In this document: one piece after another, positions 8,131 to 16,715 of the stretch
How positions within the stretch are numbered: position 1 is the stretch's first letter
Layout of the letters: each line of letters opens with the position of its first letter
Assembly (NCBI GenBank): GCA_003216775.1
Contig: QCII01000013.1
Span: 1-43,195 of the forward strand
Origin: Prochlorococcus sp. AG-402-K21
GTDB lineage: Bacteria > Cyanobacteriota > Cyanobacteriia > PCC-6307 > Cyanobiaceae
Length of the DNA stretch: 43,195 bases
Direction of reading: 5' to 3'
Notes under the pieces: model-generated
What the model saw: only the letters and a program-made list of their open reading frames with translations
Told to the model about the DNA's origin: nothing
Database searches by the model: none
Position numbers and translations under genes: made by a program

Positions 8131-9000
8131 TTATTTATATCTCCCAATAGTAAACCTACCAACACCTGAAAGATCATTCAGAATTTTTACTGATGTAAAT
8201 TCATTTTTAGTAAAAAGTTGTTTTACTTTTTCACCTTGATCATAGTGATTCTCTAAAATTAACCATCCATTCTCTTTTAAAAATAATGGTGCTTTTTCAA
8301 TTATTTCTCTAATGTGAATTAAACCATCCTCACCTCCTAATAAAGCAATTTTTGGTTCGAAATTTTTAACTTCTTTGGGTAATTTTTCATAAGTATCTGT
8401 AGGAATATATGGCGGATTTGAAATAGCGAGGTCTAATTTTCCTTTAAAACTTTCAAGAGGTGACCACCAATTTCCACAAAAAAATTTCAAATTTGTCTGT
8501 TTAGAAGAATTTATATAATTTTTATTGGCTATTTCTAATGCATTGTGATCTATATCAGTTGCAACTCCCTCGCTTAACGGATAAGCCAATGCCAAAGCAA
8601 TACTAATAGCGCCTGATCCAGTTCCTAATTCAGCAAAACATAATTTCTGCGAAGTTTTTCCAAATATCTTGAAGACAATGTCAACTATAAGTTCTGTCTC
8701 TGACCTAGGTATAAGAACTTTATTTGTGACTTTTAATTTTAGATCCCTCCAAAAAGTAATCCCACAAAGGTATTGGATAGGGGAAGAATTTAATAAATGA
8801 TCTTCCCAAACAGATTCTAAAAATTCTAAGTTTTTTTTTAAATATAAGTTTTCTTCAGGATTTATACTAAGCGAGTTTAGATCACTAGTTGATATACCGC
8901 CTACAGAATCAAGTAAAAGAGCAAGAGATTCATGATCTCCTCCCTTAGAAAGTTGTGTCTTTTTCCAAAATAAAATTTCTTTTACAGAAATGCTTAGCAT
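8131..9000 (-). CDS. prmC: Peptide chain release factor N5-glutamine methyltransferase (PrmC/HemK)
   Basis: SAM-dependent methyltransferase that methylates the GGQ glutamine of release factors RF1 and RF2. The N-terminal helical substrate domain is followed by PIQYLCGITFWRDLKLKVTNKVLIPRSETE, the SAM-binding loop FAELGTGSGAISIALA, and the catalytic NPPY motif in LAISNPPYIPTDTYE. Length (289) is normal. Its ATG lies 10 bases after the psbM stop codon, suggesting co-transcription with psbM. Confidence 0.95.
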   Translation of the reverse strand: MLSISVKEILFWKKTQLSKGGDHESLALLLDSVGGISTSDLNSLSINPEENLYLKKNLEFLESVWEDHLLNSSPIQYLCGITFWRDLKLKVTNKVLIPRSETELIVDIVFKIFGKTSQKLCFAELGTGSGAISIALALAYPLSEGVATDIDHNALEIANKNYINSSKQTNLKFFCGNWWSPLESFKGKLDLAISNPPYIPTDTYEKLPKEVKNFEPKIALLGGEDGLIHIREIIEKAPLFLKENGWLILENHYDQGEKVKQLFTKNEFTSVKILNDLSGVGRFTIGRYK

Positions 9001-9010
9001 TTATAAAGCT

Positions 9011-9163
9011 TTAGCGTTTTGGGCCAAGCTTACCTTTACCAGATTCTGAGTAGAAGCTTGATTTTTCGCCATCTTGAGTAGAAATAAATAAACCTATAAG
9101 GAATATTGTTGGCACCCCTACAAATAAAAGGCTAGCTACGAATCCAAAATTAGTTGTTTCCAT
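9011..9163 (-). CDS. psbM: Photosystem II reaction centre protein M (PsbM)
   Basis: Single-helix subunit at the photosystem II dimer interface. The 50-residue translation begins METTNFGFVASLLFVGVPTI and continues FLIGLFISTQDG, which matches PsbM; the tail is longer than in freshwater cyanobacteria (EKSSFYSESGKGKLGPKR). It is the first gene of the psbM-prmC-tsaC-small-ORF run. Confidence 0.96.
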   Translation of the reverse strand: METTNFGFVASLLFVGVPTIFLIGLFISTQDGEKSSFYSESGKGKLGPKR

Positions 9164-9265
9164 TTAGTTGACAGTTCTATTAGGTATTAAGACTATAGAC
9201 ATATAACTTGAAATAAAGTGGAAAAATAAACAAATTTTTATCAACTAATTAACAGTCTTAAACAA

Positions 9266-9628
9266 TTAGCGAGGTAATTTTTTATTTTCGCTATTTTTTT
9301 TAAGTTCTTCAAAATTTGAAGGTGGAGATTGTGGTTTTGTTAAAATCACTGTAGAGGATTTAACTAATGTTTGGCATGCAAGTCGCCAATTCTCAGGTCT
9401 ATTTTTAAGTTTTTCTTCTTCAACTGATGTAAGAGGACTTAAGGAATTTTTGCTTCCTCCTTCAACTGAAATAAAACAAGTACTGCATTGCCCGGCTCCG
9501 CCACAATTTCCTAAAATTCCTTTTAATCCATAAAGTTGTAAGTTCTCTTTCATTACTAATTCTCTTAAATTCTCACCAGGATTACATTGAACCTCTAAAT
9601 CCTCACGGATAAATCTGATAGTTGCCAT
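9266..9628 (-). CDS. [2Fe-2S] ferredoxin
   Basis: Small soluble electron carrier of 120 residues. The cluster ligands are Cys42, Cys48, Cys51 and Cys85 (GNCGGAGQCSTC ... RLACQT). The spacing C-x5-C-x2-C differs from the C-x4-C-x2-C of plant-type photosynthetic ferredoxin PetF and resembles the adrenodoxin-like group, so this is unlikely to be the main photosystem I acceptor. It is divergent from psbB across 222 bases. Its partner is unknown; a role linked to photosystem II is suggested only by position. Confidence 0.9.
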   Translation of the reverse strand: MATIRFIREDLEVQCNPGENLRELVMKENLQLYGLKGILGNCGGAGQCSTCFISVEGGSKNSLSPLTSVEEEKLKNRPENWRLACQTLVKSSTVILTKPQSPPSNFEELKKNSENKKLPR

Positions 9629-9798
9629 TTTTTTAGTTATTTTTCCTATTTTGGCGTTTTACTTTGAGAATTGTGACCAAAATATTAACAATTTTTAGCT
9701 TAAAATTCCTTGTAACTCCAGTTCTGCCTATTGATTTGCCCAATTTTTGCAAGAAAATAAATTTATTTACAAAAATCCCTCAAAGACTAAAAAACCCT

Positions 9799-9804
9799 TA
9801 CTAT
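9799..9804 (+). promoter_or_regulatory. Possible -10 element for psbB
   Basis: TACTAT lies 46 bases before the psbB ATG in the 222-base gap with the divergent ferredoxin gene. No clear -35 is seen. The rest of the gap is AT-rich, and I see only a weak 4-bp hairpin (GCTG/CAGC, 9816-9829) in the presumed leader. Confidence 0.35.
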
Positions 9805-9850
9805 CGTGATGTTTAGCTGTTTATTCAGCATAGTTACTAGAAATTAACCG

Positions 9851-11374
9851 ATGGGATTGCCTTGGTATCGAGTTCACACAGTAGTTATTAATGACCCAGG
9901 TCGACTACTTGCTGTGCATCTTATGCATACTGCATTATTAGCCGGCTGGGCCGGTTCTATGGCTCTTTATGAATTAGCCATTTTTGATCCTTCTGATGCT
10001 GTTCTTAATCCAATGTGGAGACAGGGAATGTACGTTATGCCTTTTATGGCAAGACTAGGCATCACAAGTAGTTGGAACGGATGGGATATTACGGGTGCTA
10101 CAGGAGTTGATCCTGGATTCTGGAGTTTTGAAGGGGTTGCAGCGGCACACATAGTGTTTAGTGGACTACTAATGCTGGCCTCTATTTGGCACTGGACGTA
10201 TTGGGACTTAGATTTATGGGAAGATTCAAGAACTGGTGAGCCTGCTCTTGATTTGCCAAGAATATTCGGAATTCACCTTCTTCTAGCTGGACTAACATGC
10301 TTTGGTTTTGGAGCTTTTCATTGCGCAAACGTCGGGATTTGGGTTTCTGACCCTTATGGTTTAACTGGTCATGTAGAGCCTGTGGCCCCTTCATGGGGAG
10401 TAGAAGGATTTAATCCTTTTAATCCAGGAGGAATAGTTGCAAATCATATTGCGGCAGGACTAATGGGTATTATTGGAGGAATTTTTCACATAACCAATAG
10501 ACCTGGAGAAAGGCTGTATAGAGCATTAAAACTTGGAAGTCTTGAAGGAGTTCTTGCTAGTGCTCTAGCTGCTGTACTATTTGTATCTTTCGTTGTTTCT
10601 GGAACAATGTGGTACGGTTCAGCGACAACTCCAGTGGAGTTATTTGGTCCTACCAGATATCAATGGGACTCTGGATATTTCAAAACTGAGATTAACAGAA
10701 GGGTTCAAGCTGCTATTGATGATGGTGCCACTAAAGAAGAGGCATATGCATCAATCCCAGAAAAGTTAGCCTTCTATGATTATGTTGGAAACAGTCCTGC
10801 AAAGGGAGGATTATTCAGAGTTGGAGCTCTTGTTAATGGTGATGGTTTACCAACTGGTTGGCAAGGTCACATTTCTTTCCAAGACAAGGAAGGTAACGAA
10901 TTAGAAGTTAGAAGAATACCTAATTTCTTTGAAAACTTCCCAGTTATACTTGAAGATAAAGAAGGTAATGTTAGAGCAGATATTCCATTTAGAAGAGCTG
11001 AAGCAAAGTATTCATTTGAACAAACTGGCATAACTGCAACTATCTATGGAGGAGATTTAAATGGACAAACATTTACTGATCCTGCAGTAGTTAAAAGACT
11101 AGCCAGAAAAGCACAGCTTGGTGAAGCATTCAAGTTCGACAGAGAAACTTACAAATCTGACGGTGTGTTCCGAAGCTCCCCAAGAGCATGGTTTACATAT
11201 GCACATCTATGTTTCGGATTGCTATTCTTGTTTGGACACTGGTGGCATGCTTCGAGGACTCTTTACAGAAATTCATTTGCTGGTATCGACGCTGAGATTG
11301 GAGACCAAGTTGAATTTGGTTTATTCAAGAAACTTGGTGACGAAACCACCAGAAGAATCCCAGGAAGGGTTTAA
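9851..11374 (+). CDS. psbB: Photosystem II CP47 chlorophyll apoprotein (PsbB)
   Basis: Core antenna of photosystem II that binds chlorophyll in six transmembrane helices and passes energy to D1/D2. The 507-residue protein starts [20 protein letters not shown] and shows the expected His-rich helices ([50 protein letters not shown]) and the large lumenal loop before the last helix ([19 protein letters not shown]). The psbT gene follows after 23 bases. Confidence 0.99.
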   Translation: MGLPWYRVHTVVINDPGRLLAVHLMHTALLAGWAGSMALYELAIFDPSDAVLNPMWRQGMYVMPFMARLGITSSWNGWDITGATGVDPGFWSFEGVAAAHIVFSGLLMLASIWHWTYWDLDLWEDSRTGEPALDLPRIFGIHLLLAGLTCFGFGAFHCANVGIWVSDPYGLTGHVEPVAPSWGVEGFNPFNPGGIVANHIAAGLMGIIGGIFHITNRPGERLYRALKLGSLEGVLASALAAVLFVSFVVSGTMWYGSATTPVELFGPTRYQWDSGYFKTEINRRVQAAIDDGATKEEAYASIPEKLAFYDYVGNSPAKGGLFRVGALVNGDGLPTGWQGHISFQDKEGNELEVRRIPNFFENFPVILEDKEGNVRADIPFRRAEAKYSFEQTGITATIYGGDLNGQTFTDPAVVKRLARKAQLGEAFKFDRETYKSDGVFRSSPRAWFTYAHLCFGLLFLFGHWWHASRTLYRNSFAGIDAEIGDQVEFGLFKKLGDETTRRIPGRV

Positions 11375-11397
11375 ACTAAACTTTATTACTTAATCTT

Positions 11398-11496
11398 ATG
11401 GAAGCTTTTGCATACGTTCTTATTTTAACTCTTGCAGTTGTCACTTTATTCTTTGCTGTCGCCTTTAGAGATCCACCTAAATTCGATAAAAAATGA
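11398..11496 (+). CDS. psbT: Photosystem II reaction centre protein T (PsbT)
   Basis: Single-helix subunit near the dimer interface and the QA side of photosystem II. The 32-residue protein starts [20 protein letters not shown] and ends [12 protein letters not shown], the standard PsbT pattern. It lies 23 bases after psbB and is followed 7 bases later by a strong intrinsic terminator, so psbB and psbT form a two-gene operon here; psbN and psbH, often nearby in other lineages, are not in this window. Confidence 0.97.
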   Translation: MEAFAYVLILTLAVVTLFFAVAFRDPPKFDKK

Positions 11497-11503
11497 TGTT
11501 ATT

Positions 11504-11534
11504 AAAAAACCTCTTTAACAAGAGGTTTTTTTTT
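11504..11534 (+). terminator. Intrinsic terminator of psbB-psbT
   Basis: CCTCTT (11510-11515) pairs with AAGAGG (11520-11525) around the loop TAAC, extended by A-T pairs, and is followed by nine T residues. A textbook rho-independent terminator placed right after psbT. Confidence 0.92.
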
Positions 11535-11594
11535 ACTTTTCATAATTAGGATTTTACTCTACTATTAGAGTTACAGTTCTACTTATTTCACTAC

Positions 11595-12074
11595 ATGCAG
11601 TGTCCAACCTGTCAAAACACAGATAGCAGAGTTTTGGAATCAAGATCTGCTGATAGTGGTAAAAGTGTTCGAAGAAGAAGAGAATGTTTAAATTGCAGCT
11701 TTAGATTTACAACTTATGAAAGGGTTGAAACAATGCCTGTTTCAGTTATTAAAAAAGATGGGGGTAGAGAATTATTCGATAAACAAAAATTATTTACTGG
11801 AATTTCAAGAGCTTGCGAAAAGACTACCTTCACTAGTGAAGCAATTATTAATTTCGTGGATGGCATTGAATCACAAATAGTTCAAGACTCTAATAAAGAT
11901 ATTAAATCTTCACAAATCGGAGAACTAATACTTAAAAATCTTAGGAAAGAAAACGAAGTCGCTTACATAAGATATGCTTCGGTTTACAGAAAATTTAATG
12001 GGGTAAAAGATTTTATTTCTACTCTTGAATCTCTAAAAGGAAGTTCAAAAAACCAATTAGCTTCAATTTTATAA
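11595..12074 (+). CDS. nrdR: Ribonucleotide reductase repressor NrdR
   Basis: Zinc-finger/ATP-cone repressor that adjusts transcription of ribonucleotide reductase to the dATP/ATP level. The zinc-ribbon cysteines are Cys3, Cys6, Cys31 and Cys34 (MQCPTC ... ECLNC), followed by [10 protein letters not shown] and the ATP-cone [16 protein letters not shown]. Length (159) is typical. No ribonucleotide reductase gene is in the window. Confidence 0.97.
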   Translation: MQCPTCQNTDSRVLESRSADSGKSVRRRRECLNCSFRFTTYERVETMPVSVIKKDGGRELFDKQKLFTGISRACEKTTFTSEAIINFVDGIESQIVQDSNKDIKSSQIGELILKNLRKENEVAYIRYASVYRKFNGVKDFISTLESLKGSSKNQLASIL

Positions 12075-12093
12075 AATTCAGCATCCTAAAGTG

Positions 12094-12099
12094 TAGAAT
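12094..12099 (+). promoter_or_regulatory. Possible -10 element for the ribosomal protein S1 gene
   Basis: TAGAAT, directly preceded by TG, would start transcription near 12106 and give a leader of about 78 bases that contains the structured element at 12129-12175. No -35 box is evident. Confidence 0.35.
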
Positions 12100-12128
12100 A
12101 CATATCACAAATGTTTTTTGCTATTGGT

Positions 12129-12175
12129 TTGCAGGCTAGTAGCATTCCTTTCTAACTACCTTAGGTAGTCTGCGA
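12129..12175 (+). promoter_or_regulatory. Structured mRNA leader of S1, possible autoregulatory element
   Basis: TTGCAGGCTA (12129-12138) pairs with TAGTCTGCGA (12166-12175) over 10 bp including two G-U pairs, with an inner GTAG/CTAC helix (12139-12142 with 12156-12159). The 3' arm also belongs to the perfect inverted repeat ACTACCT-T-AGGTAGT (12155-12169), so the two folds exclude each other. The element ends 8 bases before the S1 start codon. A conserved RNA called Cyano-30S has been reported upstream of S1 genes in cyanobacteria; membership is my inference and untested. Confidence 0.5.
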
Positions 12176-12183
12176 TACAACAA

Positions 12184-13275
12184 ATGAACGAAAATTCTTC
12201 CCAAACCATTAAAGAAATTTCTAAAGATAACGAAATTAAAAATGCTTCTGAATTAGAAAATAGTTCAGCATCCCAAAATGAGGAAGTTTTATCATTCGAA
12301 AAGGACGATATTCCATCAGCAGATTCTTCCTCTAGCAGAGTAAATGCTGATTTTGATAGTGCAGGATTTACTCAAGAAGAATTTGCATCACTTTTGGGCA
12401 AGTATGACTATAATTTCAAACCTGGTGATTTAGTAAAAGGAACAGTATTTGCTCTAGAGCCCAAAGGCGCCATGATTGACATTGGTGCAAAAACAGCCGC
12501 TTTTATGCCTGTTCAGGAGGTTTCTATAAATAGAGTTGAAGGGCTAAATGATGTTTTACAGCCGTCAGAAAGCCGAGAATTTTTCATAATGAGTGAGGAA
12601 AATGAAGATGGCCAATTAGCGCTTTCAATAAGACGAATTGAATATCAAAGGGCATGGGAAAGAGTTAGACAACTACAAAAGGAAGATGCAACTATTTATT
12701 CTGAAGTTTTTGCAACAAATAGAGGCGGGGCCCTTGTTAGAGTAGAAGGCTTGAGAGGTTTTATCCCTGGGTCTCATATAAGTGCACGAAAAATAAAGGA
12801 TGACTTAGAAGGTGAGTACCTACCTTTAAAATTTCTTGAAGTTGATGAGGAGAGGAACAGATTAGTTTTAAGTCATAGAAGAGCTTTGGTTGAGAAAAAA
12901 ATGAATAGACTTGAAGTAGGTGAAGTTGTTGTTGGTTCTGTAAAAGGTATTAAACCCTATGGAGCTTTTATTGATATTGGAGGTGTAAGTGGTCTTTTGC
13001 ACATTTCTGAGATTAGTCATGAACATATTGAGACTCCTCATAATGTTTTAAATGTCAGTGACCAAATGAAGGTTATGATCATTGACCTTGATTCTGAAAG
13101 AGGAAGAATTTCATTATCTACAAAAGCACTTGAACCTGAGCCAGGAGATATGTTAACTGATCCTCAAAAAGTTTTTAATAAAGCTGAAGAAATGGCTGCG
13201 AAATATAAGCAAATGTTATTTGAACAAACTGACGATAATGAAGAAATTAACTTAGCCTCCGCTGAATCAGTTTAA
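12184..13275 (+). CDS. rps1A: 30S ribosomal protein S1 homologue A
   Basis: mRNA-binding ribosomal protein. The 363-residue protein has an acidic, serine-rich N-terminal extension (about 1-75) and three S1/OB repeats: about 80-145 (FKPGDLVKGTVFALEPKGAMIDIG), 160-225 (ATNRGGALVRVEGLRGFIPGSH) and 240-311 (LEVGEVVVGSVKGIKPYGAFIDIG ... LLHISEISH). E. coli S1 has six repeats; three is normal for cyanobacteria. The gene has its own leader with two alternative folds. Confidence 0.94.
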   Translation: MNENSSQTIKEISKDNEIKNASELENSSASQNEEVLSFEKDDIPSADSSSSRVNADFDSAGFTQEEFASLLGKYDYNFKPGDLVKGTVFALEPKGAMIDIGAKTAAFMPVQEVSINRVEGLNDVLQPSESREFFIMSEENEDGQLALSIRRIEYQRAWERVRQLQKEDATIYSEVFATNRGGALVRVEGLRGFIPGSHISARKIKDDLEGEYLPLKFLEVDEERNRLVLSHRRALVEKKMNRLEVGEVVVGSVKGIKPYGAFIDIGGVSGLLHISEISHEHIETPHNVLNVSDQMKVMIIDLDSERGRISLSTKALEPEPGDMLTDPQKVFNKAEEMAAKYKQMLFEQTDDNEEINLASAESV

Positions 13276-13288
13276 ATTTACTTTTTAC

Positions 13289-13307
13289 TGATAAACAGGA
13301 ATTATCA
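13289..13307 (+). other. Small hairpin between the S1 gene and metK
   Basis: TGATAA (13289-13294) and TTATCA (13302-13307) can form a 6-bp stem with a 7-base loop, 13 bases after the S1 stop. It lacks a T-run, so it is not a standard terminator; an RNA 3'-end stabiliser is possible. The rest of this 142-base gap holds a plausible TTGATT/TAGGAT promoter for metK (from about 13356) and nothing else I can support. Confidence 0.3.
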
Positions 13308-13417
13308 CAACCATAAGTTTCTTTATTTTTTAAACAACTTTTTTTAAAGTTACATTAATTGATTAGTGACTACAGTCTAATTTAGGATAAGTTTATTATT
13401 TCAAAATTAAATTCATA

Positions 13418-14659
13418 ATGAGTGATTTTATCTTCACTTCTGAATCTGTAACCGAAGGTCATCCTGACAAAATATGTGATCAAATAAGTGACGCAGTTTT
13501 AGACGCCTTATTAACAGAAGATCCAGAAAGCAGAGTTGCATGCGAAACTGTCGTTAATACTGGTCTTTGTTTGCTTACTGGAGAAATAACTTCAAAAGCA
13601 AAAGTCGATTACATAAAACTTGTAAGGAATGTAATTAAAGAAATTGGATATGAAGGCTATAGAGCAGGAGGTTTTGATGCCAATAGTTGTGCTGTGTTAG
13701 TAGCACTTGACGAGCAATCACCAGATATTTCACAAGGGGTAAACGAAGCAGATGATGTAAACGATGATTTGTCAGACAATACAGGAGCTGGTGACCAAGG
13801 CATAATGTTTGGCTATGCATGCGATGAAACGCCTGAATTGATGCCTTTACCGATTAGCTTGGCTCATAGATTAGCTATTCAACTTGCCAAAGTGAGACAT
13901 GAAAAAGTACTTGATTATCTCCTCCCTGATGGCAAAACGCAAGTAAGCATTGATTACGAAAAGGGATTGCCAGTTTCGATAAATACCATCTTAATTTCAA
14001 CTCAACATAATCCTGAGATTGATGGAATCAGAAATGAAGAAGAAATTCGTCAAAAAATAAAAGAAGATTTATGGACGAATGTTGTAATTCCAGCTACTGA
14101 AGATTTAGAAATTAAACCAAACATTCACAAAACAAGATTTCTAGTAAATCCAACGGGGAAATTTGTCGTAGGAGGGCCTCAAGGAGATGCCGGGCTTACT
14201 GGCAGAAAAATTATTGTAGATACTTATGGTGGATACGCAAGACACGGAGGAGGGGCATTCTCAGGCAAGGATCCCACAAAAGTGGATAGATCAGCCGCTT
14301 ATGCAGCTCGTTATGTAGCTAAAAGTATAGTTAAGGCAAAATTGGCCAAAAAAGCAGAAGTACAATTGAGTTATGCCATTGGAGTTGCAAAACCGATTTC
14401 CATTCTCGTTGAAACTTTTAATACTGGTGTTATTTCACAAGCTGATTTGACTGAGCTTATTAAAAAGCACTTTGATTTAAGGCCTGCAGCAATAATTAAA
14501 GAATTTAACTTAAGAAATCTGCCAAAAAATATGGGAGGTAAATTTTTTCGAAAGACTGCCTCCTATGGACATTTTGGCAGAAGAGATCTTGAGCTCCCTT
14601 GGGAAAATGTTAAAGAAAAAGCAGCCAAATTAGAACAGGCATCGAAAATATTTTTATAA
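13418..14659 (+). CDS. metK: S-adenosylmethionine synthetase (MetK)
   Basis: Makes S-adenosylmethionine from methionine and ATP. The 413-residue protein carries [18 protein letters not shown] at the N terminus, the ATP-binding [12 protein letters not shown] segment, and the glycine-rich [19 protein letters not shown] loop. A sugar-kinase gene follows after 12 bases. No SAM riboswitch is recognisable upstream. Confidence 0.99.
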   Translation: MSDFIFTSESVTEGHPDKICDQISDAVLDALLTEDPESRVACETVVNTGLCLLTGEITSKAKVDYIKLVRNVIKEIGYEGYRAGGFDANSCAVLVALDEQSPDISQGVNEADDVNDDLSDNTGAGDQGIMFGYACDETPELMPLPISLAHRLAIQLAKVRHEKVLDYLLPDGKTQVSIDYEKGLPVSINTILISTQHNPEIDGIRNEEEIRQKIKEDLWTNVVIPATEDLEIKPNIHKTRFLVNPTGKFVVGGPQGDAGLTGRKIIVDTYGGYARHGGGAFSGKDPTKVDRSAAYAARYVAKSIVKAKLAKKAEVQLSYAIGVAKPISILVETFNTGVISQADLTELIKKHFDLRPAAIIKEFNLRNLPKNMGGKFFRKTASYGHFGRRDLELPWENVKEKAAKLEQASKIFL

Positions 14660-14671
14660 GATATTCTTTAT

Positions 14672-15901
14672 ATGTCTGGTAATTTTTTTGGGGGGTTAGA
14701 TTTTGGAACCAGTGGTGCAAGAATATCTATAATTGATCTTCATAAAGAATTAGTATATTCAAATTCAGTACCTTATCTAGACAAATTTGAAAATCCAAAT
14801 TCTTGGATTAACTCTTGTAAAAAACTATTAGATAGTTTACCTAATAATGTAAAAAGCAACCTTCAAAAATTGGCTATATCTGGCACTTCAGGAACTTTGT
14901 TGGCATCAAATTTAAACGGTGAGCCAATTGGAGAAGCAATACCATATCACCAAGCATGTAGTGAACATAAAATCCTTCTTGAATCGTTAACTTCTGGAGA
15001 AGAGTATTTAAGAACCCCATACAGTAGTCTTGCAAAAGCTCTAAATCTAATAGATAAATATGGGACCAATATACTTCTAAGGCATCAATCTGATTGGATA
15101 ACTGGCTGGTTTTTAAAAGATTGGACTCATGGAGAAGAAGGTAACAATTTCAAACTTGGTTGGGATTTAACAAAAGAATCATGGCCAAAAAGCTATCTGA
15201 ATACTTCATGGCAAAAATGCTTGCCTCAAATAATTAAAAGTGGAAAAATTGTTGGAGAAGTAAATTCTGATTTAGCAAAAAGATTTAACTTGAATAAGAA
15301 ATTAATATTAATCTCAGGTACCACTGATTCTAATGCAAGTTTAATAGCTGCAAATTTAGGGAAAGAAGATGGGCTTACAGTTCTAGGAACAACTATTGTG
15401 ATTAAGAAAATTATTAATAACCCAATAAATGAACAAGGAATTACAACCCATAAAGTTAGTGGCGATTGGATCTGTGGAGGAGCATCAAACGCGGGATGCG
15501 GTATCTTATCTAAATTCTATTCTGATCAAGAAATAAAGGAACTTAGTCGACAAATAAATCCATCTAATAACTCTTTTTTGAATCTTTTACCTCTTAATAG
15601 TAAGGGAGAAAGATTTCCTATTAATAATGCTAATTTAGAGCCGATTCTTGGCCCCAGACCAGTAAGCGACTCACTTTATTTGCATGCATTATTCGAAGGG
15701 CTAGCAAACATTGAATTAAAGGGATGGGAAAAACTACGCGAACTTACAGGTTCACTTCCAAAAAAAATTATTACTGTTGGTGGAGGTTCAAAAAACCCTC
15801 AATGGAGAAGAATAAGAGAAAAAATTATAAATATTCCAATAGTTTCATGCTATAAAACTACTTCATTTGGCACTGCATTATTGGCCATTAATTCAAACTA
15901 A
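14672..15901 (+). CDS. FGGY-family carbohydrate kinase
   Basis: ATP-dependent sugar kinase of 409 residues with the two-lobed actin-like fold. Evidence: phosphate-1 motif GLDFGTSGARISI at the N terminus, LAISGTSGTLLASN, the phosphate-2 region LISGTTDSNASL, and adenosine motif ITVGGGSKNPQWRRI near the C terminus. It most resembles the short cyanobacterial/plastid FGGY group, one member of which (Synechococcus elongatus) has been described as a D-ribulose kinase; the substrate here is inferred. It is probably co-transcribed with metK. Confidence 0.85.
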   Translation: MSGNFFGGLDFGTSGARISIIDLHKELVYSNSVPYLDKFENPNSWINSCKKLLDSLPNNVKSNLQKLAISGTSGTLLASNLNGEPIGEAIPYHQACSEHKILLESLTSGEEYLRTPYSSLAKALNLIDKYGTNILLRHQSDWITGWFLKDWTHGEEGNNFKLGWDLTKESWPKSYLNTSWQKCLPQIIKSGKIVGEVNSDLAKRFNLNKKLILISGTTDSNASLIAANLGKEDGLTVLGTTIVIKKIINNPINEQGITTHKVSGDWICGGASNAGCGILSKFYSDQEIKELSRQINPSNNSFLNLLPLNSKGERFPINNANLEPILGPRPVSDSLYLHALFEGLANIELKGWEKLRELTGSLPKKIITVGGGSKNPQWRRIREKIINIPIVSCYKTTSFGTALLAINSN

Positions 15902-15988
15902 TAATTTCTGATATTTGATGAAGATATAAAATTTTGATGAAAAGGGTTTCACAAACTACACATCGTAATTTAAAGTATATAGATTAGA

Positions 15989-16061
15989 GCCGGGATAGCT
16001 CAGTTGGTAGAGCAGGCGACTGAAAATCGCCGTGTCCCCAGTTCAAATCTGGGTCCTGGCA
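15989..16061 (+). tRNA. tRNA-Phe (anticodon GAA)
   Basis: Acceptor GCCGGGA pairs with TCCTGGC (one G-U), D stem GCTC/GAGC, anticodon stem GGCGA/TCGCC with loop CTGAAAA (GAA), T stem CCCAG/CTGGG with loop TTCAAAT. All helices are complete. The CCA end is not fully encoded. A terminator follows within 6 bases. Confidence 0.98.
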
Positions 16062-16066
16062 CCTTT

Positions 16067-16091
16067 AAAACCCCGTAATAGACGGGGTTTT
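16067..16091 (+). terminator. Intrinsic terminator after tRNA-Phe
   Basis: AAAACCCCGT (16067-16076) pairs with ACGGGGTTTT (16082-16091) around loop AATAG, a GC-rich core of five pairs followed by T residues. It closes the tRNA-Phe transcript and may also act on the opposing transcript from the hypothetical gene that ends at 16148. Confidence 0.9.
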
Positions 16092-16147
16092 ATATTCTCT
16101 AAAATGTAGAAACTTAATTTTTATTTTATTTCTACAATTAAAAATTT

Positions 16148-16567
16148 TTATTTTTCTACTCTGCAGACTTGAGCAATAACACCCAAAATTAATTCATCTT
16201 CATTTGGATCTTGCCAATCAGCTAAATCATTGAAATTACTATTTAATTCATCAATGGAGACATCAACGTCTCTGAATGATTTTTCAAAACAATTAATATC
16301 CATTGTATATAAAATATCTCTTGTAATTTCAGTTTCTGTTTTGGGAATAAATTTACTCAATACTCTTACAGAACCGTCTTTATTTCTCTTTATACTGTGC
16401 CTATCCCATAATTGTTCTCCATATTCACTTTTAGGCACTCCAACCCATTCATGAGGCAAAGCATCTGATTCTTTTATTGAAATACAAAAGGAAACAATTA
16501 TCGAAAGGACTAAACAAATAATATTTTTAAAAAATCTTGGATTAACTTTATTCTTAGAATCAATCAT
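16148..16567 (-). CDS. Secreted protein of unknown function (139 aa)
   Basis: I do not recognise the family. I start it at ATG 16567, which has GAGGT about six bases upstream; the frame is open for 34 more codons but that part is AT-rich and shadow-like. Residues 9-36 form a signal-peptide-like segment (FFKNIICLVLSIIVSFCISI ... SDALP). The mature part is soluble and acidic toward the end (ADWQDPNEDELILGVIAQVCRVEK) with two cysteines (NCFEK, VCRVE) that could form a disulphide. The region KIVTETEITRDILYTMD-like middle is polar. Probably a periplasmic or lumenal protein. Confidence 0.7.
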   Translation of the reverse strand: MIDSKNKVNPRFFKNIICLVLSIIVSFCISIKESDALPHEWVGVPKSEYGEQLWDRHSIKRNKDGSVRVLSKFIPKTETEITRDILYTMDINCFEKSFRDVDVSIDELNSNFNDLADWQDPNEDELILGVIAQVCRVEK

Positions 16568-16715
16568 AACTACCTCTTTAATACAGAAATCTTTTTTTGG
16601 GAGTAAATATAAGATTAAAAATTTGTAAAAATTTTTATTGATTAGTATTTCTATTATAGATAGAATCAAATATTGAAATTAAGAATTTACTTCCAATAAA
16701 TTTTTCAAAAAAATA

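Noticed and set aside
11118-11393. Out-of-frame ORF at the 3' end of psbB
   Set aside because: It overlaps highly conserved CP47 sequence and has no family features or ribosome-binding site.
13276-13417. Possible SAM riboswitch before metK
   Set aside because: Only a short 6-bp hairpin is present; none of the conserved SAM riboswitch cores can be recognised.
15902-15988. Promoter for tRNA-Phe
   Set aside because: TATATA at 15976-15981 is suggestive, but no -35 at acceptable spacing was found, and overlapping AT-rich alternatives make the call arbitrary.
16568-16669. 34-codon upstream extension of the secreted hypothetical protein
   Set aside because: The ATG at 16567 has a strong Shine-Dalgarno and yields a proper signal peptide at the N terminus; the extension would bury it.
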